64,000 nucleotides of DNA, taken from positions 1 through 64,000 of the forward strand of contig JBCBYV010000017.1 in NCBI GenBank assembly GCA_039815685.1, read 5' to 3'. Positions 43,359-51,775 of the stretch are shown one piece after another (position 1 is the stretch's first letter; each line of letters begins with the position of its first letter). Both the position numbers and the translations under genes were made by a program. The notes below the pieces were generated by a model. That model was not told the DNA's origin, made no database searches, and saw only the letters and a program-made list of their open reading frames with translations. The DNA comes from Thermohalobaculum sp039815685 (GTDB lineage Bacteria > Pseudomonadota > Alphaproteobacteria > Rhodobacterales > Rhodobacteraceae).

Positions 43359-43605
43359 AGCGACGGCTCCTTTGCCGACGGGCCGCGCCGCACCTCCGTA
43401 AATCCGTGCTGACGCCGCGCGCGTAATACGATCCTGCTACCATCACTGAAATGGAAACCGCTACCAAGCCGCGCAAGGCGCCGATGGTTGAAATGACCTT
43501 CCGCGCTGCGGAATGCCGCACTGGTAGGCGGATCATGCCCGCCCTCGACAGGGGCGCCGCTCACTGGGCATAGAGAGAGCGCAACATCAACACTGGGATG
43601 GCGCC
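43359..43605. other. Divergent intergenic region
   Basis: About 245 bases between the histidine kinase (minus) and hydrolase (plus) genes. Promoters for both must lie here; no clear operator or RNA gene was seen. Confidence 0.4.
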
Positions 43606-44457
43606 ATGCGGCAAGACGGGTTCGAGCAGATCGCGGATTGGAGCGATGCTTACGAGAACCGCGCCCATGTCCCCGGGTTCGACCGCTTCATCGACCGCTG
43701 GGCCGAGGCCGGGGCCAAGGCGCGCGAGACCGCCGGGCCGGCGGGGAGCGAGAGCGGCCGAGGCATCCTCGATATCGCCTACGGTACCGATCCGCGTCAG
43801 CAGCTCGATCTCTACATGCCCAGCACCGAACCCTCGGGCCTCGCCGTCTTCGTCCATGGCGGCTATTGGCGAAGCTTCGGGCGGGAGAGCTTCGGCCATC
43901 TGGCGGCGGGCGCGCGCGCGGCAGGATATGCCGTCGCCGTCCCCTCCTACCGCCTCGCCCCCACCGTCGGCGTGCCCCAGATCACGGCGGATGTCGCCGC
44001 GGCCGTGACGCTTGCCGCAGACAGGATCGCGGGCCCCCTATACCTCGCCGGCCACTCCGCCGGCGGCCATCTCGTCACCCGGCTCGGGGAGGAAGCGGGG
44101 CCCCTGCCCGCCGCGGTCGCCGGGCGCATCGCCCATATCCTCAGCATCAGCGGGCTCCATGACCTCCGCCCGCTCCTCGCGACGGACAAGAACGACGATC
44201 TCCGCCTCGACGAGCAGACCGCCGCCGCGGAAAGCCCCGCCCTCCGCGCCCCGCGCCCTGGCCTTCGCTACACCGCCTGGGTTGGCGGGGACGAGCGGCC
44301 CGAGTTCGTCCGCCAGTCCGCCCTCATCGCCAATATCTGGCTCGGCCTCGGCGCCTCGACCCGGCTCATGGTCCAGCCCGGCCTGAACCATTTCGACGTT
44401 ATCGAGCCCCTCGAGCATCCCGACAGCCCCCTCACCCGCGCCTTCCTCGGCGCCTGA
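43606..44457 (+). CDS. Alpha/beta hydrolase, kynurenine-formamidase-like
   Basis: 283-residue alpha/beta hydrolase. The oxyanion-hole motif HGGYWRSFGRES and nucleophile elbow AGHSAGGHL (GxSxG) match the HGGYW-type arylformamidase group that hydrolyses N-formylkynurenine; LNHFDVIEPL holds the probable catalytic His. No signal peptide. Other esterases share HGG, so formamidase activity is a guess guided by the HGGYW form. It is followed 25 bases later by a small RAM-domain gene on the same strand. Confidence 0.78.
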   Translation: MRQDGFEQIADWSDAYENRAHVPGFDRFIDRWAEAGAKARETAGPAGSESGRGILDIAYGTDPRQQLDLYMPSTEPSGLAVFVHGGYWRSFGRESFGHLAAGARAAGYAVAVPSYRLAPTVGVPQITADVAAAVTLAADRIAGPLYLAGHSAGGHLVTRLGEEAGPLPAAVAGRIAHILSISGLHDLRPLLATDKNDDLRLDEQTAAAESPALRAPRPGLRYTAWVGGDERPEFVRQSALIANIWLGLGASTRLMVQPGLNHFDVIEPLEHPDSPLTRAFLGA

Positions 44458-44482
44458 ACCCACCAGAACCGCGAGCCCGCCC

Positions 44483-44719
44483 ATGCAGTGCATCTTCGTC
44501 CAGCTCCGCTGCCGCCCCGGCACGACCTACACCGTGGCCGACGCGATCTGGGACCGCGAGATCGTCAGCGAGCTCTATTCGACCAGCGGCGACTGGGACC
44601 TCCTCGCCAAGATCTACGTCCCGGAGAGCGAGGACATCGGCAAATGGCTGAACGACCGCCTCCTCGACCTCCCCGACATCGAGCGCACGCTGACGACCTT
44701 AACCTTCAAAGCCTTCTAG
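44483..44719 (+). CDS. Stand-alone Lrp/AsnC RAM-domain protein
   Basis: 78-residue protein consisting of just the ligand-binding (RAM) domain of Lrp/AsnC regulators: VQLRCRPGTTYTVADAIW, LYSTSGDWDLLAKIYVP and ERTLTTLTFKAF. The helix-turn-helix domain is missing. Such stand-alone domains form ring-like oligomers that bind amino acids and may modulate enzymes or full-length Lrp proteins. It starts 25 bases after the hydrolase stop and is probably cotranscribed with it. Confidence 0.85.
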   Translation: MQCIFVQLRCRPGTTYTVADAIWDREIVSELYSTSGDWDLLAKIYVPESEDIGKWLNDRLLDLPDIERTLTTLTFKAF

Positions 44720-45164
44720 CGCGGGGCCCTAGACGAAGGATGCCGTCCGAGATCATTCCCGGGCTTTTGCCACGGCAATCCGGCGCAACCGGCCCTGGAT
44801 ACTCGGCTCAAGCCCGAGAATGGCGCGAGCCCCTGAGTTGCGCTTCGCTCTGGGGCAGCGTCCAACCGGACCCAACCAGCCGAGCGACCGTGTCATCCCC
44901 CTTCTCGACCGGGGGTTCCACTGCCAGAGCCCAGAGACCGGTGCCTTGGATCGGGGGTCAAGCCAGGCGATGACGACAGTCGTGCAGGCTGATCGCATGG
45001 CGCACTGGGCGCCCACTCCGCGGGCATGGTCGCGGTCGGCGCAGCAACGGGCTTCAAACCCGGTCCCATGCAGAGAGGCCGACGCAGCAACATCCATTCC
45101 GTCCATCAGTCCTCCTCGAGCCTGACAGAACGTCCGGAGTACGCAGCCGTCACCCCACCACAGC
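44720..45164. repeat. Intergenic region with decayed REP-like elements
   Basis: About 445 bases without a credible gene. It contains imperfect dyads of the kind dispersed in alphaproteobacterial genomes: ggatactcggctcaagcccg near 44797, gtcatcccccttctcgaccg with gggggtt near 44891, and tggatcgggggtcaagcc near 44947, the last two roughly facing each other. These differ from the tcccggg family elsewhere in the window. An open frame across it on the minus strand lacks any recognisable domain and is taken as chance. Confidence 0.55.
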
Positions 45165-45779
45165 TCAACTCGGACCGGACAGTGCGAGCGCCAGCAGGAG
45201 CGCCGAGATCGCAGCCACCCAGGCGGCCACAACCCGGAGCCCGATCCGGACCCACACCGCCTTTGCGTTCTCGCGCAACCAGCCCACACCCGCGGCGGCA
45301 TTGAGCAGGAGCGCAACGGCCCCCGCGAAAGAGCCCGTCAACGTGACCGCGACAGAGCGCGGCGGCCCGGGATCGGGGGTGGAGACAAGCCCGATCACGA
45401 TGCCCGCCATCCCTGCCAGCGCGATTGCCGGGATCGCCGGACCGGAGGGGCAGAGGGCCGCGAAAACGCCGGCCCCAAGCGCCAGGGCAAGCAACATCGG
45501 CTCCGCCGCATCCAGCGGCACGCCCATCTGACCGAGCACGATGCCCATGACGCATCCGGCGGCGAAGACCGCCCATCCGAGCGCGAAGCTCCGTGGCCAG
45601 CGCTGACCGAAGACGAGGCCGAGCGCGAGGAAGACGAGGACCTGCCCAAGGCTCGTCAGCGGATGGAGCACGCCGAGATAAAAGCCCTCGATGCCCGGCG
45701 CCGGGCTATGGGCGTTGGCGGCTCCGGGGAGGAGCGCAATCCCCAGCGCGAGCGCGCGGCACCCAGCCCGGTCAGGCAA
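45165..45779 (-). CDS. HupE/UreJ-like membrane protein, degenerate metal motif
   Basis: 204-residue membrane protein with signal peptide (ends PGAANAHS) and about six helices, clearly a paralogue of the gene just upstream. Where that protein has HPMVGWDHVVAM, this one has HPLTSLGQVLVF, so the Asp and second His of the family's metal motif are gone, and the second FHGxAHG motif is absent too. The start is taken as TTG 45779, overlapping the end of the upstream gene by 8 bases and giving a proper signal peptide; ribosome site weak. It may be a partner subunit, or may carry something other than nickel. Confidence 0.7.
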   Translation of the reverse strand: MPDRAGCRALALGIALLPGAANAHSPAPGIEGFYLGVLHPLTSLGQVLVFLALGLVFGQRWPRSFALGWAVFAAGCVMGIVLGQMGVPLDAAEPMLLALALGAGVFAALCPSGPAIPAIALAGMAGIVIGLVSTPDPGPPRSVAVTLTGSFAGAVALLLNAAAGVGWLRENAKAVWVRIGLRVVAAWVAAISALLLALALSGPS

Positions 45780-46368
45780 TCCCGAACAGGAAGGCCACCC
45801 CGACCAGCGAGATGACGCCCCCGCCGGCTTGGACCGCATAGACGCCCCGCGGCTGGCGGATCAGCAACCCGAAGGCGATGCCGGCGAGGTGGAGCAGCCC
45901 CGTCGCGATCACGAAACCGACGGCAAAGGCGGCGGGGTTCGCGGCGGCGGGCAGTTCGGTGCCATGGGCGTAGCCGTGAAAGATGGCGAACGCCCCGACG
46001 ATCAGCGATGCCGCCACGAGCGGCAGGCGCGCCTTGAAGAGGATCAGCAGACCCAGAACCACGGCGGAAGCTGCGATGCCGATCTCGACAGCCGGCACCG
46101 GAACCCCAACGATCCCGAGCACGGCGCCGAACGCCATCACCAGCGGAAAGACGACCGGCAGCGACCAGATCGCTGGGGCGCCGAGGAAAGCCCCCCAGAG
46201 ACCGACGGCCACCATCGCGACAACATGATCCCAGCCGACCATCGGATGGACGAAGCCGCTCACGAAACCGCCCGGAATACCGCCCGCCGAATGCGCCATC
46301 GCGCTACCCGGAACCGCCGCGATCAGCGCAAGAAGGGAGGCGAAGAGGAGATGGTGGGATCTGGCCAT
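45772..46368 (-). CDS. hupE: HupE/UreJ-family nickel/cobalt transporter-like protein
   Basis: 198-residue protein with cleavable signal (ends GSAMAHS) and six helices. It has both HupE marks: HPMVGWDHVVAMVAVGLWGA near the N-terminus and FHGYAHGTELP in the fourth helix, whose His/Asp are required for nickel diffusion in Rhizobium HupE. Neither hydrogenase nor urease genes are seen in the window, so the metal's destination is unknown. Start ATG 46368. Coupled to the degenerate paralogue downstream. Confidence 0.85.
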   Translation of the reverse strand: MARSHHLLFASLLALIAAVPGSAMAHSAGGIPGGFVSGFVHPMVGWDHVVAMVAVGLWGAFLGAPAIWSLPVVFPLVMAFGAVLGIVGVPVPAVEIGIAASAVVLGLLILFKARLPLVAASLIVGAFAIFHGYAHGTELPAAANPAAFAVGFVIATGLLHLAGIAFGLLIRQPRGVYAVQAGGGVISLVGVAFLFGIA

Positions 46369-46595
46369 GATGGGTCTCCAAGGGGTGGGATAAGCGCCGA
46401 GCCTCAGTATCTGCGCGCGGATATCAAGCCCGAAGTTTCGCGGATCGCATGAGGCGCGCCTTGTCGACTGAGCCCCGCAAGCCGGTGCCGGATCCCGCGC
46501 ACCAAGTCCGCATGCAGACGTCGCAGCGGACACCTCGGACGCCCCCGGAGCGGATGTCGCGATGTCGCGCTCGCGGAGCCGTTAACCATCGCACC
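46369..46595. other. Intergenic gap at the left edge of the photosynthesis cluster
   Basis: About 225 bases upstream of hupE and downstream of bchP, both on the minus strand. It should hold the hupE promoter; no gene is seen. Confidence 0.4.
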
Positions 46596-46620
46596 CGGTG
46601 GCGCTTGGCGCGCGCCACCG
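46596..46620 (-). terminator. Hairpin just downstream of bchP
   Basis: Perfect 9-bp stem (cggtggcgc / gcgccaccg) with a 7-base loop, 8 bases past the bchP stop. An alternative shorter dyad (46612-46626) overlaps it. No T tract follows, so it may be a processing or stability hairpin rather than an intrinsic terminator. Confidence 0.45.
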
Positions 46621-46627
46621 TGGCGCT

Positions 46628-47875
46628 TCAGACCTTCGCGAGGCCGGTGAGGTGGGCGATGTTCTTCGCGAAAATGCGGACATGCGCCAGCGGCCGCGCC
46701 TTGACGAGTTCCTTGTTCATATAGGCGTCGAAGGTCAGCTCCTGGATGTCGACGTCGCGGCAGAGATGGACGAAGCGCTCGCGGCGCTCATCCGTGCCGT
46801 ACCAGTAGTCCTGCATCTTGCCGAGGATCCAGAAGACCCCGCCATGGGCCCGCATATAGCGCCGCCTTGCGCGGCCAAGCGCCTTCGCGCGCGCCTTCTC
46901 AGTCCGCGCAGCCAGCGCTTCGGCGACCGCGCCCGCGGCGATGCGCCCGCCATACATGGCATAGAAGATGCCCTCTCCCGACGAGGGCGCGACCACGCCT
47001 GCGGCATCGCCCGCGAGGATGACGTCCCGCCCATTGTCCCATCGCGGCAGGGGTTTCAGCGGGATCGGCGCACCCTCCCGCCTGATCGTCGGCGCCTCCG
47101 TCAACCCCGCCATGGCACGCAGGCGGGCGGTCGCGTCCTTCACGCCGAAGGACGGCGTCTCGGTGCCCATACCGACACTGGTGCTGTGACCGTGGGGAAA
47201 GACCCAGCCATAGAAATCTGGGCTAATGCGCCCGTCGTAGTAGACGTCGCAGCGATCCGCCTGGAAATCCGTCGCTGGGTCGGACGGGCTCTCGACGATC
47301 TCATGATAGGCGATGACCGTGCGCAGCGCCTCGGCGGCCTCGGGCACCTCCTGCTCCGCCACGCTCGACCGTGCGCCGTCCGCGCCGATCACCATGCGGG
47401 CCGGCAGCGAGGTGACCGCTGCATCATGCCCTTCGGCCTTCGGGCGGTAGAGCACGCGCGCAAGCCCGTCATCCCCCCGCTCGATCCGCACAAAGGTGCC
47501 CGTATGCCGCTCCGCCCCATGCTCGGCCGCGCGCACCCGCAGCCACTCGTCGAATACGTCCCGGTCGACCATGCCGACGAAGCCGTCCTTGATCGGCATG
47601 ACGACCTTCGCGCCCTTGGGCGAGATCATCCGCGCCTTAGTGATGCGGGCGACGAGCAGGTCCTCGGAGAGCTCGAACATGTCGATGGCACGGGGCGGGA
47701 TCGCGCCGCCGCAGGGCTTGATGCGCCCAGCGCGGTCGAGGAGGGCCACACGAAGCCCCGCGCGCGCCAGATCGTCGGCTGCCGTCGCTCCTGCCGGGCC
47801 GCCGCCGATCACGACACAGTCGAAAACCTCACCCTCCGGGCGCGCACCTTCCTGGCTTAAGTCTCTGGGGCTCAT
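46628..47875 (-). CDS. bchP: Geranylgeranyl reductase of bacteriochlorophyll synthesis
   Basis: Reduces the geranylgeranyl tail of bacteriochlorophyll a stepwise to phytyl. 415-residue flavoprotein: FAD fold DCVVIGGGPAGATAADDLAR, the CGGAIPPRAIDMF segment typical of BchP/ChlP, YYDGRISPDFYGWVFPHG, and second FAD motif DVILAGDAAGVVAPSSGEGI. The start ATG 47875 lies one base after the upstream transporter's stop. Last gene of the minus-strand run ppaA-ppsR-bchG-transporter-bchP. Confidence 0.95.
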   Translation of the reverse strand: MSPRDLSQEGARPEGEVFDCVVIGGGPAGATAADDLARAGLRVALLDRAGRIKPCGGAIPPRAIDMFELSEDLLVARITKARMISPKGAKVVMPIKDGFVGMVDRDVFDEWLRVRAAEHGAERHTGTFVRIERGDDGLARVLYRPKAEGHDAAVTSLPARMVIGADGARSSVAEQEVPEAAEALRTVIAYHEIVESPSDPATDFQADRCDVYYDGRISPDFYGWVFPHGHSTSVGMGTETPSFGVKDATARLRAMAGLTEAPTIRREGAPIPLKPLPRWDNGRDVILAGDAAGVVAPSSGEGIFYAMYGGRIAAGAVAEALAARTEKARAKALGRARRRYMRAHGGVFWILGKMQDYWYGTDERRERFVHLCRDVDIQELTFDAYMNKELVKARPLAHVRIFAKNIAHLTGLAKV

Positions 47876-47876
47876 G

Positions 47877-49223
47877 TCATTCTCCGGGAACGAGGGCGCG
47901 CGGAGGCGCGGCTTGCGCGAGCCTGCGGCCGGCGCGGGCGGCAAGGAGGGCGGAGACGAGGAAGAGCACGCCCTCGGCCGCGAAGACCGCGCCATAGGCA
48001 GGGCCGGGATCGGATGCGACGGCCCGCGCGACATCCGCCGCCATCGCGCCTAGGAAGCCGCCGAGCCCGAAGCCGATGGCCTGTGCCGCCCCCCAGAGGC
48101 CGATGCGCGTGCCCTCGCGCCCCGAGCCGTCGGCGGCCGGCCCGCCCTCGGCCGCGAGCGCCATCATCGCGCTGATCGCGGCGACGGCGAAGGCACCGTT
48201 CGAGACGCCGAGGAAGAAGACGTTCACCGAAAGCGGCCAGCCCGGCCCATGCACCGCACCGATGGCGAGGAGGCAGAGCGCCCCGGCCGAGGCGATGCAT
48301 CCCCCGGTGCTCCAGGCGCGCAGGAACCCGGGCCGCCCCTTGCCCCAGACGCTCGCCACCGCCCCCGTCAGCAGCATGCCGAGGAAGACCCCGCCATGCT
48401 GCGTGCCTGCGAGCGCCGTGCTCTCACCGGGCGTGAAGCCGAAGACATGGCCGGAGAAGGGCTCAAGGATCAGGTCCTGCGCCGAATAGGCCAGCATCGA
48501 GACGAAGACGAAGACGGTGAAGCGCCGCGCCTGCCCGTCCGCCCAGACCTCGCGCAGCGCCTTCATGAAGGCGGGCGGCTCGCGTTTCTCCGCCGGTGCC
48601 GCGGCGGGCGCCTCCCGCTCCATGCCCCAGGTGCCGAAGAGGGCGAGCGTCATGGCGACCGCGCCGATACCCGCGGCGACCGCGATCAGGCGCGCAGGCC
48701 CGAAGGGGTCCAGAAGCTGTCCCGCAACACCCGCCGTGACGGCGATGCCGGCGATCATCATCAACCAGGCGAGGGTGGCGGCGGCGGGCCTGCGTTCGGG
48801 TGCGGTCCGGGTCGCTAGGAGCGCCAGCAGGTTCGTGCCGGACATGCCGACACCGAGCCCAATGGCGATGAAGGCGATGACGGCCGCGGCGATCCCTGCC
48901 CCGGTCATCGAGCCCATCAGGACCGTGGCCCCGGCAGCCCCCAGACCGCCACCCGCCAGCAGCGCCATGCCGCCGATGATCCAAGGCGTGCGCCGCCCGC
49001 CCCGGTCGGCGCCGTAGCCCCAGCGGGGACGGCTGAGCTGTACGGCATAGTGCAGCGCCACGAGCGCGCCCGGCAGCATCGCAGGCAGCGCAAGCTCGAC
49101 CACCATCACGCGGTTGAGCGTCGAAGTCGTCAGCACCACCACCGAGCCCAGCGCCAGCTGCACGCAGCCGAGCCGGAAGATGCCGAGCCACGAAAGATAG
49201 GGCGCCCTCACGGTCTCACGCAT
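47877..49223 (-). CDS. BCD/PucC-family MFS transporter between bchG and bchP
   Basis: 448-residue, 12-helix major facilitator protein of the bacteriochlorophyll-delivery group (PucC, LhaA, and the ORF428-type gene found between bchG and bchP in purple bacteria). Marks: FRLGCVQLALGSVVVLTTSTLNRVMVVELALP at the N-terminus with family wording LNRVMxVE, and LILEPFSGHVFGFTPGEST. It starts 4 bases after bchG ends. Members assist insertion of pigment into antenna complexes; the exact role of this paralogue is not established. Confidence 0.9.
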   Translation of the reverse strand: MRETVRAPYLSWLGIFRLGCVQLALGSVVVLTTSTLNRVMVVELALPAMLPGALVALHYAVQLSRPRWGYGADRGGRRTPWIIGGMALLAGGGLGAAGATVLMGSMTGAGIAAAVIAFIAIGLGVGMSGTNLLALLATRTAPERRPAAATLAWLMMIAGIAVTAGVAGQLLDPFGPARLIAVAAGIGAVAMTLALFGTWGMEREAPAAAPAEKREPPAFMKALREVWADGQARRFTVFVFVSMLAYSAQDLILEPFSGHVFGFTPGESTALAGTQHGGVFLGMLLTGAVASVWGKGRPGFLRAWSTGGCIASAGALCLLAIGAVHGPGWPLSVNVFFLGVSNGAFAVAAISAMMALAAEGGPAADGSGREGTRIGLWGAAQAIGFGLGGFLGAMAADVARAVASDPGPAYGAVFAAEGVLFLVSALLAARAGRRLAQAAPPRALVPGE

Positions 49224-49227
49224 GGTC

Positions 49228-50202
49228 TCAATTCCCCTGCCCGATCGCATGCGCAGCCAGCGCCATGCCGAGGACGTAGGGCCCGACGCCCACGCCGTTG
49301 TACCAAGGCGCCCGGCCCTCCGGATCGGCCAGAAGGCGGGGCATCATCGCGAGTTGGACGCCGAGGAGGACGGCGACGCCAGCCGCGTGCCAACCGAAGC
49401 CCCAGCTTGCGAGAAGCGCGATCACCACGGCCTGCGGCACCGCCATGACCCAGCAGGCAAGGCGCGCCGCTCGGGCGGGGCCAAGGGTCACCGGCAGGGA
49501 GCGGAGACCGTGCTGCCGATCCCCCTCTATCGCCTTGAAATCATTGAGCGTCATGATGCCGTGGGCGCCGAGCGCATAGAGCAGCGCCACGGCCCAGACC
49601 CGCGGCTCCGGCACCGCGCCGAGCATCACCGCCGCCCCCGTGATCCAGGGCAGACCCTCATAGGCGAGCCCCGTGGCAGCACAACCGAGCCAGCCATTGG
49701 CCTTGAGACGCAGCGGCGGCGCGGAGTAGATCCAGGCGAGGATCGCCGCAACCACGGTCGCGACGAAGGCATGAACGCCGAGAGCCGCGCCGAGGGCGAG
49801 CCCGATCAGCGTCCACAGAACAGCGATCCGAAAGCCCCAATCGCCCGGAATGCGGCCCGAAGGGATCGGCCTCTGCGGCTCGTTCACCGCGTCCACGTGC
49901 CGGTCGTACCAGTCATTGGCCGCCTGGCTCATGGCGCACACCACAGGCCCTGCCAGGATCAGCCCACCGATCAGCAGATGCCAGTGCCCTGCGAGGGCCG
50001 CGCCGGAGGAGAGCACCCCGCAGCCGAAGGCCCACATCGGCGGAAACCAGGTAACGGGCTTCAGGAGCTCCAGCACCGCCGACGGCTTCGGCCATGGTGC
50101 GGGCGGCAGCAGCCGCGGCCTGCGCGGAAGGCGCCGCCTCGGATTGTCGAAGCGCGGTGCGGCGCGGCGCGACCGGGTGGATATGGCGCTGTTGACCGGC
50201 AT
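49228..50202 (-). CDS. bchG: Bacteriochlorophyll a synthase
   Basis: Membrane prenyltransferase that esterifies bacteriochlorophyllide a with geranylgeranyl diphosphate. 324 residues, about eight helices; first Asp-rich motif in SQAANDWYDRHVDAVNEPQR, second in TLNDFKAIEGDRQHG, plus PSGRIPGDWGF, all typical of ChlG/BchG. The ATG 50202 is chosen; a TTG three codons upstream is possible. The PpsR motif at 50206-50223 overlaps the untranslated region just before the ATG. Confidence 0.95.
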   Translation of the reverse strand: MPVNSAISTRSRRAAPRFDNPRRRLPRRPRLLPPAPWPKPSAVLELLKPVTWFPPMWAFGCGVLSSGAALAGHWHLLIGGLILAGPVVCAMSQAANDWYDRHVDAVNEPQRPIPSGRIPGDWGFRIAVLWTLIGLALGAALGVHAFVATVVAAILAWIYSAPPLRLKANGWLGCAATGLAYEGLPWITGAAVMLGAVPEPRVWAVALLYALGAHGIMTLNDFKAIEGDRQHGLRSLPVTLGPARAARLACWVMAVPQAVVIALLASWGFGWHAAGVAVLLGVQLAMMPRLLADPEGRAPWYNGVGVGPYVLGMALAAHAIGQGN

Positions 50203-50205
50203 GAC

Positions 50206-50223
50206 TGTCAATCAAACTAGACA
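50206..50223. promoter_or_regulatory. PpsR/CrtJ-type operator TGT-N12-ACA
   Basis: Exact TGT-N12-ACA: TGTCAATCAAACTAGACA. This is the known binding motif of PpsR/CrtJ. It lies 4 to 21 bases before the bchG ATG, and ppsR itself ends only 57 bases further upstream. Confidence 0.75.
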
Positions 50224-50279
50224 GTCAGGCAGAGTCGCGAAAGTCCGAAGTTGCAACTTACACGGGAGCCACGAGCGCC

Positions 50280-51701
50280 CTAATCCCCACCCTCCGGATC
50301 ATCCCCATCGCCGAGCTCGCGCAGCCCGTAGCGGCGGAGCTTCACATAGAGCGACTGGCGCGAGAGACCGAGCATCTCGGCGGCCGAGGCGCGGTTGTCC
50401 CCCGTCATCTCGAGTGCCGCCTCGATATACATCTTCTCGATCATGTCGGTGGTCTGGCGCACGAGATCCTTGAGCGACACGCGGCCCACAAGCTCGCCCA
50501 GCTGCTCAGCCGATTGCGGCATCACCGCAGCCTCGGGCCCCGCCGCGCCGAAGCGGCGGCGAAGGTCGCGCATGCTGAAGGCATAGGTCGGATTGTTGCC
50601 CGGCGTCGCGCAGGCCGAGATCTCGACCTCCGTCTCGCTGCCATAGTCCCCGCGCAGGGTCGTCGCAAATAGCCGCACGGTCCCGTGCTCGCGCAGGTTC
50701 GAGAGGAGCACACGCAGATCCACCCCAGGTCGGCCGAGCCAGCGGTCGAGCGTGTCGCCGCGCACCTGATCCTCCGTCGGCACCTCGGCCAGCTCGAGGA
50801 AGGCGGGGTTGCAGGAGATCACCGACCCGTCCGGCTGGGTCAGCACCAGCGCATCCGGCTGGGCTGCTGCGACCGCGGCATAATCCGGCCCCCTCTCCAC
50901 CGCCTGCGCCATGCCGCCATCGAGGCGGAGAAGACGCACGAGGAAGACCCAGGCGCTTTCCTGGCGGAGGAGCGAGGCGGAGACCTTCCAGCGCCCGCTA
51001 TCGGGCATGAGCCTCACTTCGGCCTCATCGGCCCGGCCCGTGGCCCGCACGGTCGCCAGCAAGCGGTCGATCTCCTGGCTCGCCTCATCTGCCACGCATT
51101 GCGCAAAGGCGCGGCCGACGATGCCACGCGTCCCGCCATCGAACATGCGCAGCGCCGCGCGGTTCGCCTCCAGCACCTTGTCCGTCGCCCCGTCGATCAC
51201 CAGAAGCGGCTCGTCCGAAAGCTGGAAGAGCAGCCGATACCGCGTCTCGAGATGGCGGAGGCGCGTATAGTCCCGCTCGAGCTTCTGCTGCGCCTCGATC
51301 AGCCGTTGCTGCAGGGACGAGATCGTCCGCAGATCCCGTCCGAAGGCGACCAGCCGCTGTTCGAAACCCACCCGCAGACAGGAGTATAGCACCGGCACAT
51401 CCGTGCCCGTCGCCGTCGGATGGTTCACCTGGCGCCAGCGCGTGCGCTCCGAACTCAACGCCTCCTTGATCAGCGCCTCGATCTTCGGGCGGCTTTCGGA
51501 GGTGACGGTGTCGACCCAGCGCCGGCCGAGCCACTGCTCATGACCCGTCAGCGCGAACTCGCGATGATCCACGGCAAGATCCCGGATCATCCCGTCCTCA
51601 TCGACGACGATTGCAATATCGGCCGCCGTCGCAATCAGCCGCGCGGCCGCCTCAGCGTTGAGGTTCCCCAGAGACTCCTGGGGCGCAGCGAAGTTTTTCA
51701 A
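50280..51701 (-). CDS. ppsR: PpsR/CrtJ photosynthesis repressor
   Basis: Transcription regulator of photosystem genes, 473 residues. PAS-type domains at about 20-130 (IATAADIAIVVDEDGMIRDL), 150-260 (YRLLFQLSDEPLLVIDG) and 280-390 (AAVAAAQPDALVLTQPDG, SLREHGTVRLFATTL-like region), a Q-linker helix (LQQRLIEAQQKLERDYTRL), and a C-terminal Fis-type helix-turn-helix (NRASAAEMLGLSRQSLYVKL). The start is TTG 51701 with AAGGAA 6 bases upstream. Position 425, where Rhodobacter PpsR has Cys424 in EKMCIETALE, is Tyr here (EKMYIEAALE), and the region matching Cys251 also lacks Cys. Same strand as ppaA upstream and bchG downstream. Confidence 0.95.
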   Translation of the reverse strand: MKNFAAPQESLGNLNAEAAARLIATAADIAIVVDEDGMIRDLAVDHREFALTGHEQWLGRRWVDTVTSESRPKIEALIKEALSSERTRWRQVNHPTATGTDVPVLYSCLRVGFEQRLVAFGRDLRTISSLQQRLIEAQQKLERDYTRLRHLETRYRLLFQLSDEPLLVIDGATDKVLEANRAALRMFDGGTRGIVGRAFAQCVADEASQEIDRLLATVRATGRADEAEVRLMPDSGRWKVSASLLRQESAWVFLVRLLRLDGGMAQAVERGPDYAAVAAAQPDALVLTQPDGSVISCNPAFLELAEVPTEDQVRGDTLDRWLGRPGVDLRVLLSNLREHGTVRLFATTLRGDYGSETEVEISACATPGNNPTYAFSMRDLRRRFGAAGPEAAVMPQSAEQLGELVGRVSLKDLVRQTTDMIEKMYIEAALEMTGDNRASAAEMLGLSRQSLYVKLRRYGLRELGDGDDPEGGD

Positions 51702-51775
51702 GACGCGTTCCTTTCGACCGCATCGACATCGCAATTCCCCGATTCTAGGTCAGTCCTCCTGCCGGAAACCAGTCG

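Noticed and set aside
41118..43412. Long plus-strand frame opposite the ATP-grasp ligase and histidine kinase
   Set aside because: Low-complexity Arg/Leu/His translation with no motif; the opposite strand has full domain signatures.
44753..45316. Minus-strand frame of 187 codons in the RAM-hupE gap
   Set aside because: Cys/Trp/Arg-rich chance translation across REP-like repeats and into the HupE paralogue.
50203..50211. TTG at 50211 as the bchG start
   Set aside because: The ATG at 50202 is only three codons later and is the standard codon; neither has a strong ribosome site, so the choice is weak but ATG is preferred.
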